In this document: one piece after another, positions 1-12,144 of the stretch
Position numbering within the stretch: the first letter of the stretch is position 1
How the letters are laid out: each line of letters starts with the position of its first letter
Assembly (NCBI GenBank): GCA_027625915.1
Contig: JANTQA010000047.1
Location: forward strand, 12,462,001-12,526,000
Direction of reading: 5' to 3'
DNA: 64,000 nt
From: Anaeramoeba flamelloides
Lineage: Eukaryota; Metamonada; Anaeramoebidae
Program-made: the position numbers and the translations under genes
Notes under the pieces: generated by a model
The model's database searches: none
Seen by the model: the letters and a program-made list of their open reading frames with translations, nothing else
What the model was told of the DNA's origin: nothing

Positions 1-97
1 AAGATATTTTTATTTTGAAAAATTCAATTTTATTTGAAAAAAAAAAACAATTCTGGATTAAACTATTTCCTTAATATAAAAAACACTTTTTTCTTCC

Positions 98-655
98 GAT
101 TAATATTTTTCGAAGGCTAGATTATAGCTTAATTCAATTAACCACTGTGATAATTTTTTTTTTAGAATAAAAACACTCTCAACTTTTGAATATCGTTAAT
201 ATTTTTTGATATTACGGTGTACTTTATTATTATTTTTTTTTTTTAAATTGAGGCTTGTGAAAAATTTTGAAATCAAAGAATAAGCTAATATATTCGATTA
301 TAATATTTTTCCAGAGAGTTTATCTTTTTAAATAACTTTTTTTTTATTTTTACCCTTTAAAAATAAGAAAAACATTTGAAGACCAAATTAGTCGCTTTTG
401 AGAAAATAAAAATCCCAAATTTAGAATTTGTTTTTGTATATGAGTTAAAATAAGATATTGTATATAGAAATATACATAATTCAAACTCTGAATTCAATCA
501 TTTTGGCAAAAAATGTTTTCAAGAAAAAGTTAAATTGAAACTTTATTTATTTTTATTTTTTTATTTAGTTTTTTTAATTTTTTTAATTTTTTTAATATAA
601 AGTTTTTGTTCAGTTTTCCATTTTTAGTGTTTTTGGCGTCTTAGGGACATATATA
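98..655. repeat. Left arm of a diverged, window-spanning inverted repeat
   Basis: This stretch reappears in reverse complement at 62983-63524. Shared blocks include the segment around 98-112, the one at about 136-150, the one around 279-300 and the one around 490-560. The two arms match over about 550 bases with many substitutions and small indels, at perhaps 80 % identity by eye. No coding potential is visible. It could be two inverted members of a dispersed repeat, or the ends of one very large unit; the first is more likely because ordinary host genes lie between the arms. Confidence 0.75.
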
Positions 656-2963
656 AACAATTTTGAAATTTTAATGGTTATTACGATAATTCTGAAAAAA
701 ATATACATATATTTCTATAGGCTGAATAAATTAATCTTTGGATTAACTAAAGAAATTATCTTAAAAAAGAAAAAAAAAACTATTAATATTTAATGTTCCT
801 GATAACCTATTCTTGTTGTTTTAAAGTTGTCTATAATTGAATTTTTGGTTCAAAAATGAAATTAACCATTTTTTTTATATATTTTTTAAAAAAATTCAAT
901 AAAAAAAAAGTAGATCAACCATAAATTAGAAATTAAATAGATTCCAAATTATTTTTTGAAAAGTTAAAATTTCAAAATACCATTTATTCAAAATTGAAAT
1001 AGGATAAACTTTCAATTGACGATATTTTTATAATTCATAATTCTTGAATTTCGAATTATTTGTGTACATAAAATATACACAACCTGTTCTCATAAAATAT
1101 TTACTAAGCAAATCAATAGTGGTTACAGTTTCAAGATCCAAATCTTGAAATTTAATAGTTTTTAATAAGCTAAATTTGAAAATGAAGCGAAAATGAAACT
1201 TGATTGATTCTTTGAATATAGTGACAAAATTTTACTTGTGGTTCTCAGTTTCCCAATTACAAATAAAAGTATCTAAGGCAATAAATCAAGAAACAAACCT
1301 TGATCAAAGAAAAAGAGTGAAGATCTTTTAATAAATTTCTTATACCTATTAACTAAAAATAAATTATCGAAATTTAATTTTTTTTTATTTCAAATCTCAG
1401 AAAACCAAAAATCAATAATTGTCCATACTAAAAAGTTCGTCCAGTATCAAAACTTTTATAGATGGGATACTATTTGTTTCAAAATAAATGGAACAAAATT
1501 TTCATTTCAACTTTGCAAAATTTTATTTAGAAATCATAGAAAATTTCAAATTTTTTATCCTTCAAACCTGCTTAAGTGATTAATTTGCCTTTACAGAATT
1601 GGGATTTTGGTTGTTTGTTTGAATTCTTGAGAGGTTTTTTTTTGGAAAGCTGAATAAATTATATCATCTCAAAAATTTTAGAAAGAGAAAAACAAAAAAA
1701 TTTATAAAAGCTTTTTTGTTAAATTCTAGAAAATTAATGATTTAAGATTCGCCTGTTGTGTAAAATCTGTTCCAAGAAGTTGTAGATTTGTGGTTATACT
1801 TGTCCTCTCTTCAATTAGAATTTCAAAAGTTTAAAATGTTTTTGGTTCTTATTCTTTATTTGTAATACTGTTTTACATGACCACAAATCTTAAAATAAAA
1901 TTGTCCAAATTGAAATTAGATCTCAAAAGTCAAGAAAGAAGCGTCAGGAAAGTTTGAGAAAAATACATTTTTAATTGTTTTTTTTTAAATGAACAGATAA
2001 TTCTTTGATTCATTCAATAGCAAACTTGAGAAAATAAAAATTTTTAATTATGAATGGGAAAATAACAGTAATAAAAGATCACAAAACAAGAACAGAAAAA
2101 CATTTGAAGGGTGAGTTATTTTCAAAAGCAAAAAAATTCAAAGATCTGAATTAAATTTGTTCAAAAGAGATTGAAAAAGAGAAAAAATGATTTTAAGAAA
2201 AAATAAAAATGTTCCTTGCAAAAAATAAACTTTGATTGGAAGAACTGACAAATTGTTACTTTAAACTTGCATGTATAAACTAAACTAACTGAATAAACGG
2301 TATTAGATCCTCAAATAATAATACCTTTAAAACTACGAAGTTTCAAATTCAAATTGAAATTGGGATTGATTGTCTACTCGATCCTTGTATCTGCCAGTAT
2401 TTTTTGTTATTCTCCAATTACAGTTGATTTATTTCATTCATTCTTCTATTCCTTGCCACATAAGTATAATTTTCATTTCAAAGTTTTGGAGACTTTTTTT
2501 TGAAAAACAATAGAATCTCAAGAGCAATCACATCTCAAAGATCAGTTCACTGTGAAACGCCTAATGATTTTTGGTTCAATTCACTAACCTAAAATAGATT
2601 ATTTAAAAAGATCTGTTAATTTGAAATTATTATTTTTAAAAAAGAAATTCGAAATAATTTTGATTTTTTTTAGTAAAAAGAATAAGTTTCTATTTTGAAG
2701 ATTACAACATTAAAAGTATACAACCCATACCGTTTTCACTTTTTTCTTATCATTTAAATATTAACAAAAGCATAAATTTTTAACCTTTTTTTTATAAAAA
2801 CTTTTTTCCTCTTTTATTTTTAAATCAATGTTGTTTCTTTTTTTCCTAGCTTTAGAAAAACAAAATCTTAACGAGATCCCTCAAAAAATCATTCTCTAAT
2901 TGAACAAACCAATTTAAAAAATTACAACAACTTTCCTAATTACAATTAAAATCGCAATACCAA
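656..2963. other. Intergenic, no gene seen
   Basis: This is AT-rich sequence with stops in all frames and many A and T homopolymers. I see no family-level repeat that recurs elsewhere in the window. The last ~100 bases before 2964 are A-rich with few ATGs and probably hold the 5' untranslated region of the next gene. Confidence 0.6.
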
Positions 2964-4691
2964 ATGAATTTTACATCAGTTTATCCTACAAACATACCAA
3001 ACTATTTCCAAAGCAAAAGCTTTGAATGTCAACAAGATGAGATAATCCAATTCAATTCCAAATTAATGGAAGAAGAAATCGATATGTTTAGTAATTATGG
3101 TAGTCATGCTAATATCTACGAAGAAGAAGAATTTGGTGAATTTGAAACTTTTTATCAAAAGGGGTTTGATGAAAATTATCTTATTTCCAAAATTGAAGTT
3201 GATCAAAAAGAAACTCTAAACACGCCAAGTTTTGAATTTGGTTTAGACTCTGACAATTTTTTCATTCCAATCTTCAATGAATTTGAAATGCCGAATTATC
3301 CTCAAGAAGAAGCAAATTTAGATGGTCTGTATCTCAGCCAAAATAATAGCAAGAGTAAGATAACGACCAGCAACAATGAGATCAATATTGGTGCAATTGA
3401 AAGAAATGTTGTCAAATGTAAGGTGAAAGAAAACACAAACGAACCATTAATGGCCAAGAACAAACAGAAGAACAAAAATCCCAGAAAAAGAAAAGAACCA
3501 AGCACGATTACTTTACAAACGCAACCAAACCCAAACAAATCCACAAAAATTAAATCCTCATATAATTTAAAATCTAAAAACAAGACTAATGGCAATCATC
3601 TGTTATACCGTTCTAGTGTTAATAGTAAATATGCCATTGACAATAACCAGAAAATGGCACAAAAGGCCAAGATCCAAAAGAAAAAAAGTGAAAACGGAAG
3701 AGATATATTCAAGTTATTCTTAGGGCAGTTATGGGTAATATCAGGAGGATCAACACACAAGGCACTTTTGCCTTTTACAAACAAAATTGCGGCTCTTATT
3801 GGTGATCGTATGGATGCCAACACAAAAGAAAGAAATGAAATCAAATCAAAATGCAAATATTTGTTAGCAAACACACGAAGGACATTCACAGAATATATCT
3901 TAGAAATCTTGCTGGGGGTACTGTCTTTAATCAATAGTCAACAAAAAAAAGAAAAAACATCCATTAGGCTACGAAAAATATTACTACATATTAAGGAATT
4001 CCAAATTCTAGAAAATAAATCAAAACAAAAAATCAAAATCAAAAAAAAAATACTCAAAACTAATTTTAAGAACCAAAAAGTGTTTTTAAATATCAACCAA
4101 TTTACAAAGCAAAAGAAAAAGAAAAACGAATTAAAAAAAAAAGCAATCAAAAAGCAAAGCAGAATCAATAATCATCCAGATTCGATAAAACAAAAAATTA
4201 ATAAAAAATTAGAAAAAATATGCAAAAAGATCTTTTTAAAACCTGTATTAATGTACTGGTTTGAAAAAAGGTTTTTCCCAAATTTTACTAATTTGTTTAC
4301 CGACGAAAGCCAGAGCCGATTTTTTAAAGATTTTCTTTACCAATTAACACAGTCAAAATTCATTTTAATGTCTTGGGTGCTAGCAAAAGAATTACTAAAA
4401 CCAAACGGCCCACTCAAGGAATATTTCCAGCTGATTAATATCGATTATAACTATAACCCTTTAAATTTGTATCTTAATAATAGAGGGAAAAAGCTAAAAT
4501 TGGTTAAGGAGTTGATCGTCAAATTTGGCCTAAATAATAGCAATTATTGGAATACTTGCTCTTCAAACTTTTTGTTACAAAATAATATCCAACCTTCAAA
4601 TCTATTAGATCACTCTCCCTTCCAGGAAACTTTCAAATCACCAACAATTAATAATTTATTTAGATTACAAAATGAATCTGTTAAGAAATGA
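2964..4691 (+). CDS. Uncharacterised Lys/Asn-rich protein, 575 aa
   Basis: This is a single open frame from an ATG to TGA, with codon content and length that make a chance frame unlikely. I do not recognise the family. Residues 1-130 are acidic and rich in Asn, Phe and Glu. Residues about 165-245 are Lys/Asn-rich with basic clusters (KNPRKRKEPS) that could serve as nuclear localisation signals. Residues about 248-325 are the least biased part, with motifs such as LGQLWVISGGSTHK and FTNKIAALIGDRMDANTKER, and look like a folded helical core. A second Lys-rich stretch (about 330-415) precedes a globular-looking C-terminus rich in Phe, Leu and Asn (about 420-575). There is no signal peptide and no membrane segment. 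The layout (acidic start, basic linker, small core) would suit a nuclear protein, but that is inference. No neighbour gene lies within several kb. Confidence 0.7.
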   Translation: MNFTSVYPTNIPNYFQSKSFECQQDEIIQFNSKLMEEEIDMFSNYGSHANIYEEEEFGEFETFYQKGFDENYLISKIEVDQKETLNTPSFEFGLDSDNFFIPIFNEFEMPNYPQEEANLDGLYLSQNNSKSKITTSNNEINIGAIERNVVKCKVKENTNEPLMAKNKQKNKNPRKRKEPSTITLQTQPNPNKSTKIKSSYNLKSKNKTNGNHLLYRSSVNSKYAIDNNQKMAQKAKIQKKKSENGRDIFKLFLGQLWVISGGSTHKALLPFTNKIAALIGDRMDANTKERNEIKSKCKYLLANTRRTFTEYILEILLGVLSLINSQQKKEKTSIRLRKILLHIKEFQILENKSKQKIKIKKKILKTNFKNQKVFLNINQFTKQKKKKNELKKKAIKKQSRINNHPDSIKQKINKKLEKICKKIFLKPVLMYWFEKRFFPNFTNLFTDESQSRFFKDFLYQLTQSKFILMSWVLAKELLKPNGPLKEYFQLINIDYNYNPLNLYLNNRGKKLKLVKELIVKFGLNNSNYWNTCSSNFLLQNNIQPSNLLDHSPFQETFKSPTINNLFRLQNESVKK

Positions 4692-5789
4692 AGAATGAAC
4701 AGATTAGAATCTGAGAATTATCAACGAAAAATAAAGCAAAATTAATTATTTCAAGATACCTTCTTTGTATAATTGAATCAACATCCCCAGATTTATATAT
4801 TTACATTAAATTTATTATTATGTTTTAATAAGTTTGATTATTGTTTTTAAATATTGATTATCATTATTATTATTTATTATTGTAATGTTTTTGTTATTTA
4901 TTTTTTTATATGAATATTTTAGAATTTTGAATAAAAACATTAATTTAATCAAGAATTTCGATTTTGATTTTTTTTTTTTGAAATTACAGCTTTTTTCGAA
5001 TTCTTATTTTGAATACTTTTTTTTTTTTTTTATGAAAATTTCTTTCTTATAATTAGTGGTCTTGATTTATTTTTTTGATTTTTAATATTGATTAGAATAT
5101 TTAAATAATCTCAAAATTCAAGATTTTTTTTTTCAAGTAATACTGATACAATCTTGATCATACTTTTTGTGAAGCAATAAAAAATAGTAAAAATTTAACT
5201 AGCTATTCTAATCAATTTTCTCAGACACAATAATAAAACCCCAATAAATATAATAAAAGAAATTATTGTAGTATTAAAAATGTCGCTGCGAAATACAATC
5301 AATAACAACTTTAAAGACATGAATTTTGAATACAACCTATTTTTAAATTTATTTATTAAACGAAGTATTTTCGAGAATCCCGATTTTTTAAAGTTTAATT
5401 TTTATTTTTTGGTATTAAATTTTATGGAAATGTTTTGCATTAAAAGTGTAACCGTCTCAGACTTTACAGGCCTTTTTTTTTTTTGTACTTGTGTTGTTTT
5501 TCATAAAAAATTATACTTTTTACAACCAAAAAAAAAAAGTGTTGGTTGTATAATGCGTTTAAAATATCTAATGTACAGAATTTTTTTTGTTTTGTTTCAC
5601 CCTTCTAAATAGCACTTCATAAAAATCAATATCCAAAGATCCCATTTTCACTTTTTTAAATTTCAAAACAAAATAAATAATTGAATAGGAAACCATTTGA
5701 TCAAAGGAAAAAGATGAAAAAATTTTTTTTAATTATTATTCAATGGGGGTGTGGAAGTTAAATCCTATAATTTATATTTTTATTATTTT
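4692..5789. other. Intergenic after the 575-aa gene
   Basis: T-rich downstream sequence with several T8-T14 runs. An open stretch at 5280-5612 (110 codons) is dominated by Phe/Leu/Lys from T and A runs and shows no codon bias, so I do not call it a gene. Confidence 0.5.
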
Positions 5790-6405
5790 TTTGTTGTGAG
5801 AAATAACAAGAAAATTTCAAAAATATTCTTTTTATTTCGTTAATTAAAAAAAAACCTTTAACTTTTACAAAATTTAAACGAATTGAGCAAAAATTAAAGA
5901 TTTTATTCTATTCTTTTCAATTCTGAAAAAATTGATCTAATTTTTTTTAATTTTTGAAAAAAACTGAAAATTTTTGAAGTGTTTTTTAATTTCAGAAATA
6001 AAAAAAAATCAACACTGCTTTTCCAAAATTCAAAAGAATTGAGCAAAAATTAAAGATTTTACTTTATTCTTTTAAATTCTGGAAAAGATAATAACATTGC
6101 GGCACTTCACTTTAATTTTTCTTGATTTTTTAGGTTTATTTAGAAAACAAATTATATTTTCGTTGGGGTTTTTTGATTTTTCTATTTATTTGTGTAGTTT
6201 TCTAGGTTTTTTTTGAGGTTTTCTATTTTATTTATGAAGTGTTCTAGGTTTTTTTTTTCATTTTTGAAATAAACAGAAAGCCTCAAAAAACAAAGAACAC
6301 TTAACAAATAAAATATAAAACCTCAAAATAACCTAGAAAAATTAACAAATAAAACAGAAAATTACAAGAAAACAAAGTCATTCTAACGGCACTCTATGAA
6401 CTCTC
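5790..6405. repeat. Foldback repeat cluster H1
   Basis: The cluster is built from modules that recur in both orientations here and at 7160-7560, 20205-20715, 23791-24165, 42265-42342 and 45007-45545. One module reads like GAATTCAAAAGAATTGAGC together with its reverse complement ending TTCTGGAAAA. Another reads GAGGTTTTCTGTTTATTTG followed by TGAAGTGTTCTAGG. The arms are self-complementary and would fold into long imperfect hairpins. There is no coding capacity. Target duplications are not clear. Confidence 0.6.
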
Positions 6406-6515
6406 AAATTTTAATTTAGAAAAGTTTTACTCGACTCAAAAATAAAGGTATTACCCCTAGAGCTAATAAATACGATGAATTTCTTTTTGTAACATCAATA
6501 ATAATAATAATAATA

Positions 6516-6714
6516 CAGTCAGTTTCATTTTTAAGGCAAAAACCTTCAACGAAATTTAAGGCACAAAAAAAAATCTCAAATTAAGGCACAAAATTCAAAT
6601 TCTAGTATAAATAAATTGTAAAAAAAAAAAATTCCAAATTTTGTGCCTTAATTTGAGATTTTTTTGTGCCTTAAATTTCGTTGAAAGTTTGTTCCTTAAA
6701 AGTGAAACTGACTG
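6516..6714. mobile_element. Palindromic mini-element, family B copy 1
   Basis: This 199-bp element is almost entirely self-complementary. It starts CAGTCAGTTTCA, ends GAAACTGACTG, and has TA on both sides as expected of a Tc1/mariner-type target duplication. The arms carry the repeated word AAATTTAAGGCACAAAAA. It has no open frame, so it would be moved by a transposase supplied elsewhere. Copies 2-4 are at 6906, 8663 and 16189. Confidence 0.8.
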
Positions 6715-6905
6715 TAGTATTATTTAATATATTGGGAATATTATGGTTTTTAATTCATCTATCCAGATTTTAGAGTCATTTTTACAAACTGGGTAATTCA
6801 ATAGAAAATGATACAAATATTCATTGATATTATTATTTTTTTTTTACATTTTGCATAATTTATAATATTTTGATTTGTTTTTGTTAATAACATAATAATA
6901 CATAT

Positions 6906-7097
6906 TGTCAGTTCCACTTTTAATAAACAAATTTCTTCGAAAATTAAGCACAAAAAAAAATCTCAAACCCAAGGTACATTTTTTGGAATTTTTTTACACA
7001 AAATAGTTCACTAGAATTTGAATAATATTCCTGAATTTGGGATTTTATATTGTACCTTAATTTTGGTTGAAATTTGAGTCTTAAAGGCGAACTGACT
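6906..7097. mobile_element. Palindromic mini-element, family B copy 2 (diverged)
   Basis: It has the same layout as the copy at 6516, with arms GTCAGTTCCACTTTTAA and GGCGAACTGAC, but the arms are degraded and the palindrome is imperfect. It is older than copy 1 judging by arm mismatch. Confidence 0.65.
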
Positions 7098-7159
7098 AAA
7101 GGAATTGCAATTCATAATTTTTCTGAGTTTTAAAAATGAAATCAAACTCATCCATTTTT

Positions 7160-7560
7160 AATAATTTTTTTTCGTTAGGTTTTCTAGAATTCAAGATAAT
7201 CGAGAAAATTATCTTATTTTACTTGATTTTTTTAAATTCTGGAAAACCGCACTTAGATTTTTTGAACTTGAGAAATAAAAAGAAAAATTTTATAGATTTT
7301 GTTTTTATTTCTCAAATTAAAAAAAAGTGCCTTGAGTTTTCTTGAGTATTCTGTTTATTTGTGAAGTGTTCTAGGTTTTTTTGAGGTTTTCTATTTTATT
7401 TGTTAAAGTGTTTGAGGCTTTTTTTACTTTAGAAATAAACAAAAAAAATAATAAATTTTCGGTTTATTTCTAAAGTAAAAAAAACCAAACGAAAATTGTT
7501 AGATTTCCCAGATAAAAAAGAATACCCCAAGAAAACTTATATACTCGATGACACTTGAAA
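7160..7560. repeat. Foldback repeat cluster H2
   Basis: Shares the modules of the cluster at 5790, including the TCTGGAAAACC word, the GTTCTAGGTTTTTTTGAGG word and a stretch ending near a GACACTTGAAAA word. It is self-complementary and has no protein-coding signal. Confidence 0.55.
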
Positions 7561-8662
7561 ACACAGTTTTTTATTAATATTATTTTGGATAGAGATTATT
7601 TTTAAATATTATTGAGGTGTGTCTATTTTTTGAGAAATTTCAAAAAAATGAGGAAAATCAAGGATTTTAATCAATTTTTTAGAATACCCGTAAAAAGAAA
7701 GATATTTTCTTCAGGGGGGGGTGTTTTATGTTGTTGTTTACTTATGTATTCATCAAGTTAAATTTCTAATTCTTCAAATTTGTTTTATTACAAGTTAATA
7801 ATTTCTGTTCTATGAATTTAAGATAATTAACTTTTTTTCTGAAAACGTAAAAAATTAATTATTGGATTAATTTAAATGTTATTTTATATATAATTATTCC
7901 AGCTGAGTTAATTTTTGCTTCCGTTTTAGAAATAAATCTAGGGCAGTGTGTATTTATTTATAAAAATTTTGTTATTTTTTATTAACTCACACTTGAAAAG
8001 ATGAATAATTGTCTATCAAGGCAGGGTAATATAACTAAACATAAAGATTTTATAAAGATATTTATTTGAAAATTTAAATTTGAAAGAATTATTATTTAAT
8101 TTATCTTGCCTTGTTAAAATTTCAGTAAAAACAATAAAAAAGAATGTTAAACAATATTTTGATGTCAAATTAATGTGTAATTTTTTTCCTTGTTTTTATA
8201 ACTCAGAAATTTGATTAACATATTATTTCTTAATAACATTATCTACAATATCAAAATATCTTATTTTTTATTTTTATTATAGTATTATTTCTATTAAATT
8301 TATAAAAAATAAGACTCATTATAGTAAATATGAATAGAAATTTGAATGTGATATATCATTTTTTTTCTCATTTTTTTAAGAATGCTTTTTATAATTGTTT
8401 TAATTTCCCTGAATATTAAATATGGGTATATTTTTATTAAAAAAATCTAGAGAAAGTCAAATAAAATTTCAAAGATATTCAATATAGTTAAGTAAACAAA
8501 ATATTATTAAATACTCTTGAAATTCAATAATTTAAAGTGTTTATTGTGCAATAATTATGATGCGTATATGAATTTTTTTTTAAAACAACCTAGATATATA
8601 CCAAAACAATAGATACTTGTATGTCATGTTTTGTTTGGGAATTTTTTTTAACAGATATAATA
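7561..8662. other. Intergenic, no gene seen
   Basis: AT-rich spacer. The only conspicuous feature is a run of eight G at 7714-7721, one of five G-runs of at least 7 in the window (see findings). Confidence 0.5.
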
Positions 8663-8852
8663 CAGTAAGTTCCACTATTAAGGCACAAACTTTCAACGAA
8701 ATTTATGCCAGAATAAAAATCCCAAATAAAGTACAAATTTCAGATTCTAATAAAATAATTTGTAACAAAAAAATCCAAAAAATGTACTTTAATTTGTGAT
8801 TTTTTGCCTTAAATTTCCTTGAAAGTTTTGGTCTTAAAAGTGGAACTGATTG
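8663..8852. mobile_element. Palindromic mini-element, family B copy 3
   Basis: This 190-bp element runs from CAGTAAGTTCCACTATTAAG to a mirrored end AAAGTGGAACTGATTG. TA lies directly on both sides. The internal arms match those of copy 1. It is non-coding. Confidence 0.75.
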
Positions 8853-9051
8853 TATTAAAAAATCCAAGTATATCCTAAATCCCCTTTACTAGTAATCCTT
8901 AAATTTTTATTCTTTTATTTTTATAATTTATGAAGATCTTCCAAACTTGTATCATAATGTTTAGAGTTGGTATTTTCTTGTGTTTTTATTTTCTTATATC
9001 GGAGATTTTTTTATAAAATAGTTATCGGGTTGTTTACAAGTGAATTATTAT

Positions 9052-9082
<31 letters not shown>

Positions 9083-10197
9083 CGTCTGTGTGTGTCTCAA
9101 AGTTATTTCATATTTTCAAATAAGATAGGAAAAATATTATATTGTTTTTGTTGTGTTGTAATGTACGTCTTTTTATTTTTTATTTTATCATTTTTTTTTA
9201 TTATTTTCCCAAATATATTTTTATATATGATACTCATAAAAAAATCATTCCTTCAAAACGATAAAATAAAAGAACTCTAAAAACAACAGAAAAAACAAAA
9301 AAAAAAAAGAATCAATAAAAAAATATACAAACCATCATATTCACACAAAGTGTAAAGATTGGGTATACCTTAAAAACTTAAATTCAACATCTTTTCAAAA
9401 AATATCTTTATTTTTACTTATTTGTAAATTTTGAATTATGAAAATACTATTAAAAAAAAAAAAGAATTATTAAGGAACAAATGATCCAAAAACTTTGAAA
9501 TAAAAATATCATTCAACAATTCTATTTGGGAAAATGTTTTATTAAAACCAAGTGGTATGTTTTTATTTTTTCGATTTTTGAGCATTTTTTTAATTTAGTT
9601 TTATAAAATTGAGTTTTTAATCTAGAAATAAGTTTAATAGAATGAATAAAATTAACAAATGAAACCTACACGATTGATGTATTTTTTAAACATTTTTTTT
9701 TTTTTTTAGAACTAAACCGAAGTATCACAATCGAGATAAACCTGATCAAATCAAAAACAGAATTTTTTTAAAATAAGAGTTATTAATATACAATTTTTTA
9801 AATTTTTTATCTTCTTATATTGAAGGTGGACAAAAAATTACTTACCTAGTATTTATACCTCTAATCGAAATTTTATATTTTATTTTTTTCGGAACCAAAG
9901 CCTTTTTTACAAATTTCTTTGCAAATTCTTTATATATACTTATATATTGTTATCAAACAAACAAAAACTAATATTTTTTTACAAGGTTTATATGAAAAGA
10001 ATCCTATTCTTGAAATTAAAAAACAAGGACAAAATTTCAACAAAAAAAAAAAAAATAATTGTTAAAAAAAAAACAGCTTTGGCAATTATTATGGTTTTGA
10101 TGATTTACTAGAAAATACAAATTGTTTTAAAACCAAACAAATTCATTAAATAAGCCTATCTCTGAGAAGATGAAATTTAAAATGTTATATTTTCAAA
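8853..10197. other. Intergenic with a (TA)n microsatellite
   Basis: A pure TA repeat of 14 units occupies 9055-9082. The rest is A/T-rich spacer without repeats seen elsewhere or coding signal. Confidence 0.6.
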
Positions 10198-10985
10198 AGG
10201 ATCAGGTCACTAACGAGCGGATTTACTCTATACTCAAGGAGTGAATTGAAACCTAAAGAGAATATTATAAAAATCCCTTTCTTTTGATTGAAATATTTCA
10301 AATAACAAAAAAAAAAAAAATTATAAGAGATATTAATTTCAAAAAATTCAAACAAAAAAAGAAAATTTAAAAGAAATCACTCATCAAAAAATTCAAATTT
10401 AAAAAAAAAATTCCATAGGATCTCTTTGACAAAAAATTCAATTGAAAAAAAAATAAAAAGGTATACTCCAATTTCTATATATTCAAATTTAAAAAAAATT
10501 ACTTTTTACTTATTTTAATTACCAATTGTTTAAATTTCTTCAATGGGCGCTAAATTTATTTCTAAAAGTAGACTTTCAATTTAATTTGATTTAATCCAAT
10601 TTTGGTTATTTTTTACTTTCTAAATTTAATAAAGTATGAATTTTGTTACATTCTTGAGATAAAAATAACTCTTTTTGGGAATACTTAAAAATGAAATAAA
10701 AAAAAATCTTCAAGATATCATAAGGCGCCAAAGAGTGACATTTTGAAAATAATACTTTTGATTTCAAAATTATAAATCACTGCCATTCTAATTGAAAATA
10801 GAGTGTCGATCTGAGATTTTATTCTAAAAATTTCCTTTTTTTTTTTTGATTGTTGATTTTTGGATGTCAATAGAAAACTTCACATGTTGGTTAGTTTTTG
10901 ATTGTTACAGAGTTGTTATTAAAAAATACCAAATTTTTTTAATTTCAGAAAATTATTTTATACTGTAACCATTCAACCCTTAAAC
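10198..10985. repeat. Dispersed repeat F, copy 1 (upstream of SPFH gene)
   Basis: About 0.75 kb that aligns in the same orientation with 14088-14785 and in part with 28685-29030. Shared words include TTTACTCTATACTCAAGG against TGTACTCCATACTCAGGG near the start, AATTTAATTTGATTTAATC in the middle, and GGCGCCAAAGAGTGACA near the end. It is non-coding. The copies differ at many positions, so the repeat is old. Confidence 0.7.
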
Positions 10986-11908
10986 AAGTCAGAATTAGAC
11001 AAATTAAAGTAAAATAGGAATTAAAAAACATTTTGAAAATCTCTTTAGAAATAAAAGTAATTAGTGAATCACAAATTTAACAAATAAAAGTTTTTCACTG
11101 ACGAGGGAAATGGAAAACTGAGTAAAGGGGAAGAAATTGTTTCAAATATTCGACTTAAGTTCCAGAAATAAATGATTTTTTTGTATTCTTTCTTGATCAT
11201 TATCTGCATTTTTTTTTTTTCCAAGATTTGTTATTGGTATGTAATATATTTGACTAGGGAATAAATTCCCGTATTTATTATTAAACATTAATTTTTTGAG
11301 TTAAAGAAATGATTAGAAGGATTCAATTTCTGTTAAACTGTGGCTCTTAAAATCGGTAAAATGTAACTAACTACCTTAAGGAATTTTAGTTCACTATTAT
11401 ATCCTATTTGAGCACTCTAAGAATATAAAATTCAGATAGTCACGAAAAGATAATTTTGTTGTCTGGTCTCGTTAAAAAGTATAAATCAGTTTTTCTCACT
11501 TCTATTGAAGTGTAATCTTTGGTGTGAAAAATTAAACAACATCCCAAACTTTTTTTTCTTAAAAATCCTCAACGATGGACTCTAAACAAGTCAATTTCTT
11601 TTTTTTTTTTGTCGTATATTCTAAAAGGCCCACGAGAGTTATAAATTAGAGCCACCAAACACACCTGAACCTTTAAGAGAGAAATATTATTTTTTTTCAA
11701 AATAATCTTATTTTGAGAAGAATCATTTAATAAAATTGAACAAAATAGTGCCGTTTTAATTACATGGGTTATTTAGAATGAAAAAAAGTTAACTATTGAG
11801 AATTTAGGGAAAAGTAAAAAAAAAATTTCAATAAGAATTAATTTTGAAAGTGGTTTTTCATTTTTCTAATTTATTTTTTTTTTTTTTTTTAATTAATTGT
11901 TATAACAA
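10986..11908. other. Spacer and probable promoter of the SPFH gene
   Basis: No open frame or known repeat. The last 60 bases before 11909 are T-rich and then A-rich directly before the ATG. Confidence 0.5.
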
Positions 11909-12104
11909 ATGTCACTTGGTGTTACAGTAGGAATTTCATTTGGAGCCTTATTTGGTTTAATTTTGATATGGTTTCTCGTTTCAGTTCTAAAAAGCTTTAT
12001 TGTTGTTGCACAAGTAATTTTTTTTTCTTTTTGTTTGTTCAAATAAAACAAAATTGTTTCCTTTCTCTTATTGAATCTTTTTTGTTTGTTTTCTTTTCGA
12101 AACT

Positions 12105-12144
<40 letters not shown>

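Noticed and set aside
5280-5612. 110-codon open frame
   Set aside because: Mostly Phe, Leu and Lys from T and A runs, no relatives or splice context. Likely a chance frame.
9055-9082. Replication origin or centromere signal at the TA repeat
   Set aside because: Short simple repeats of this kind occur at several places here and nothing else supports such a role.
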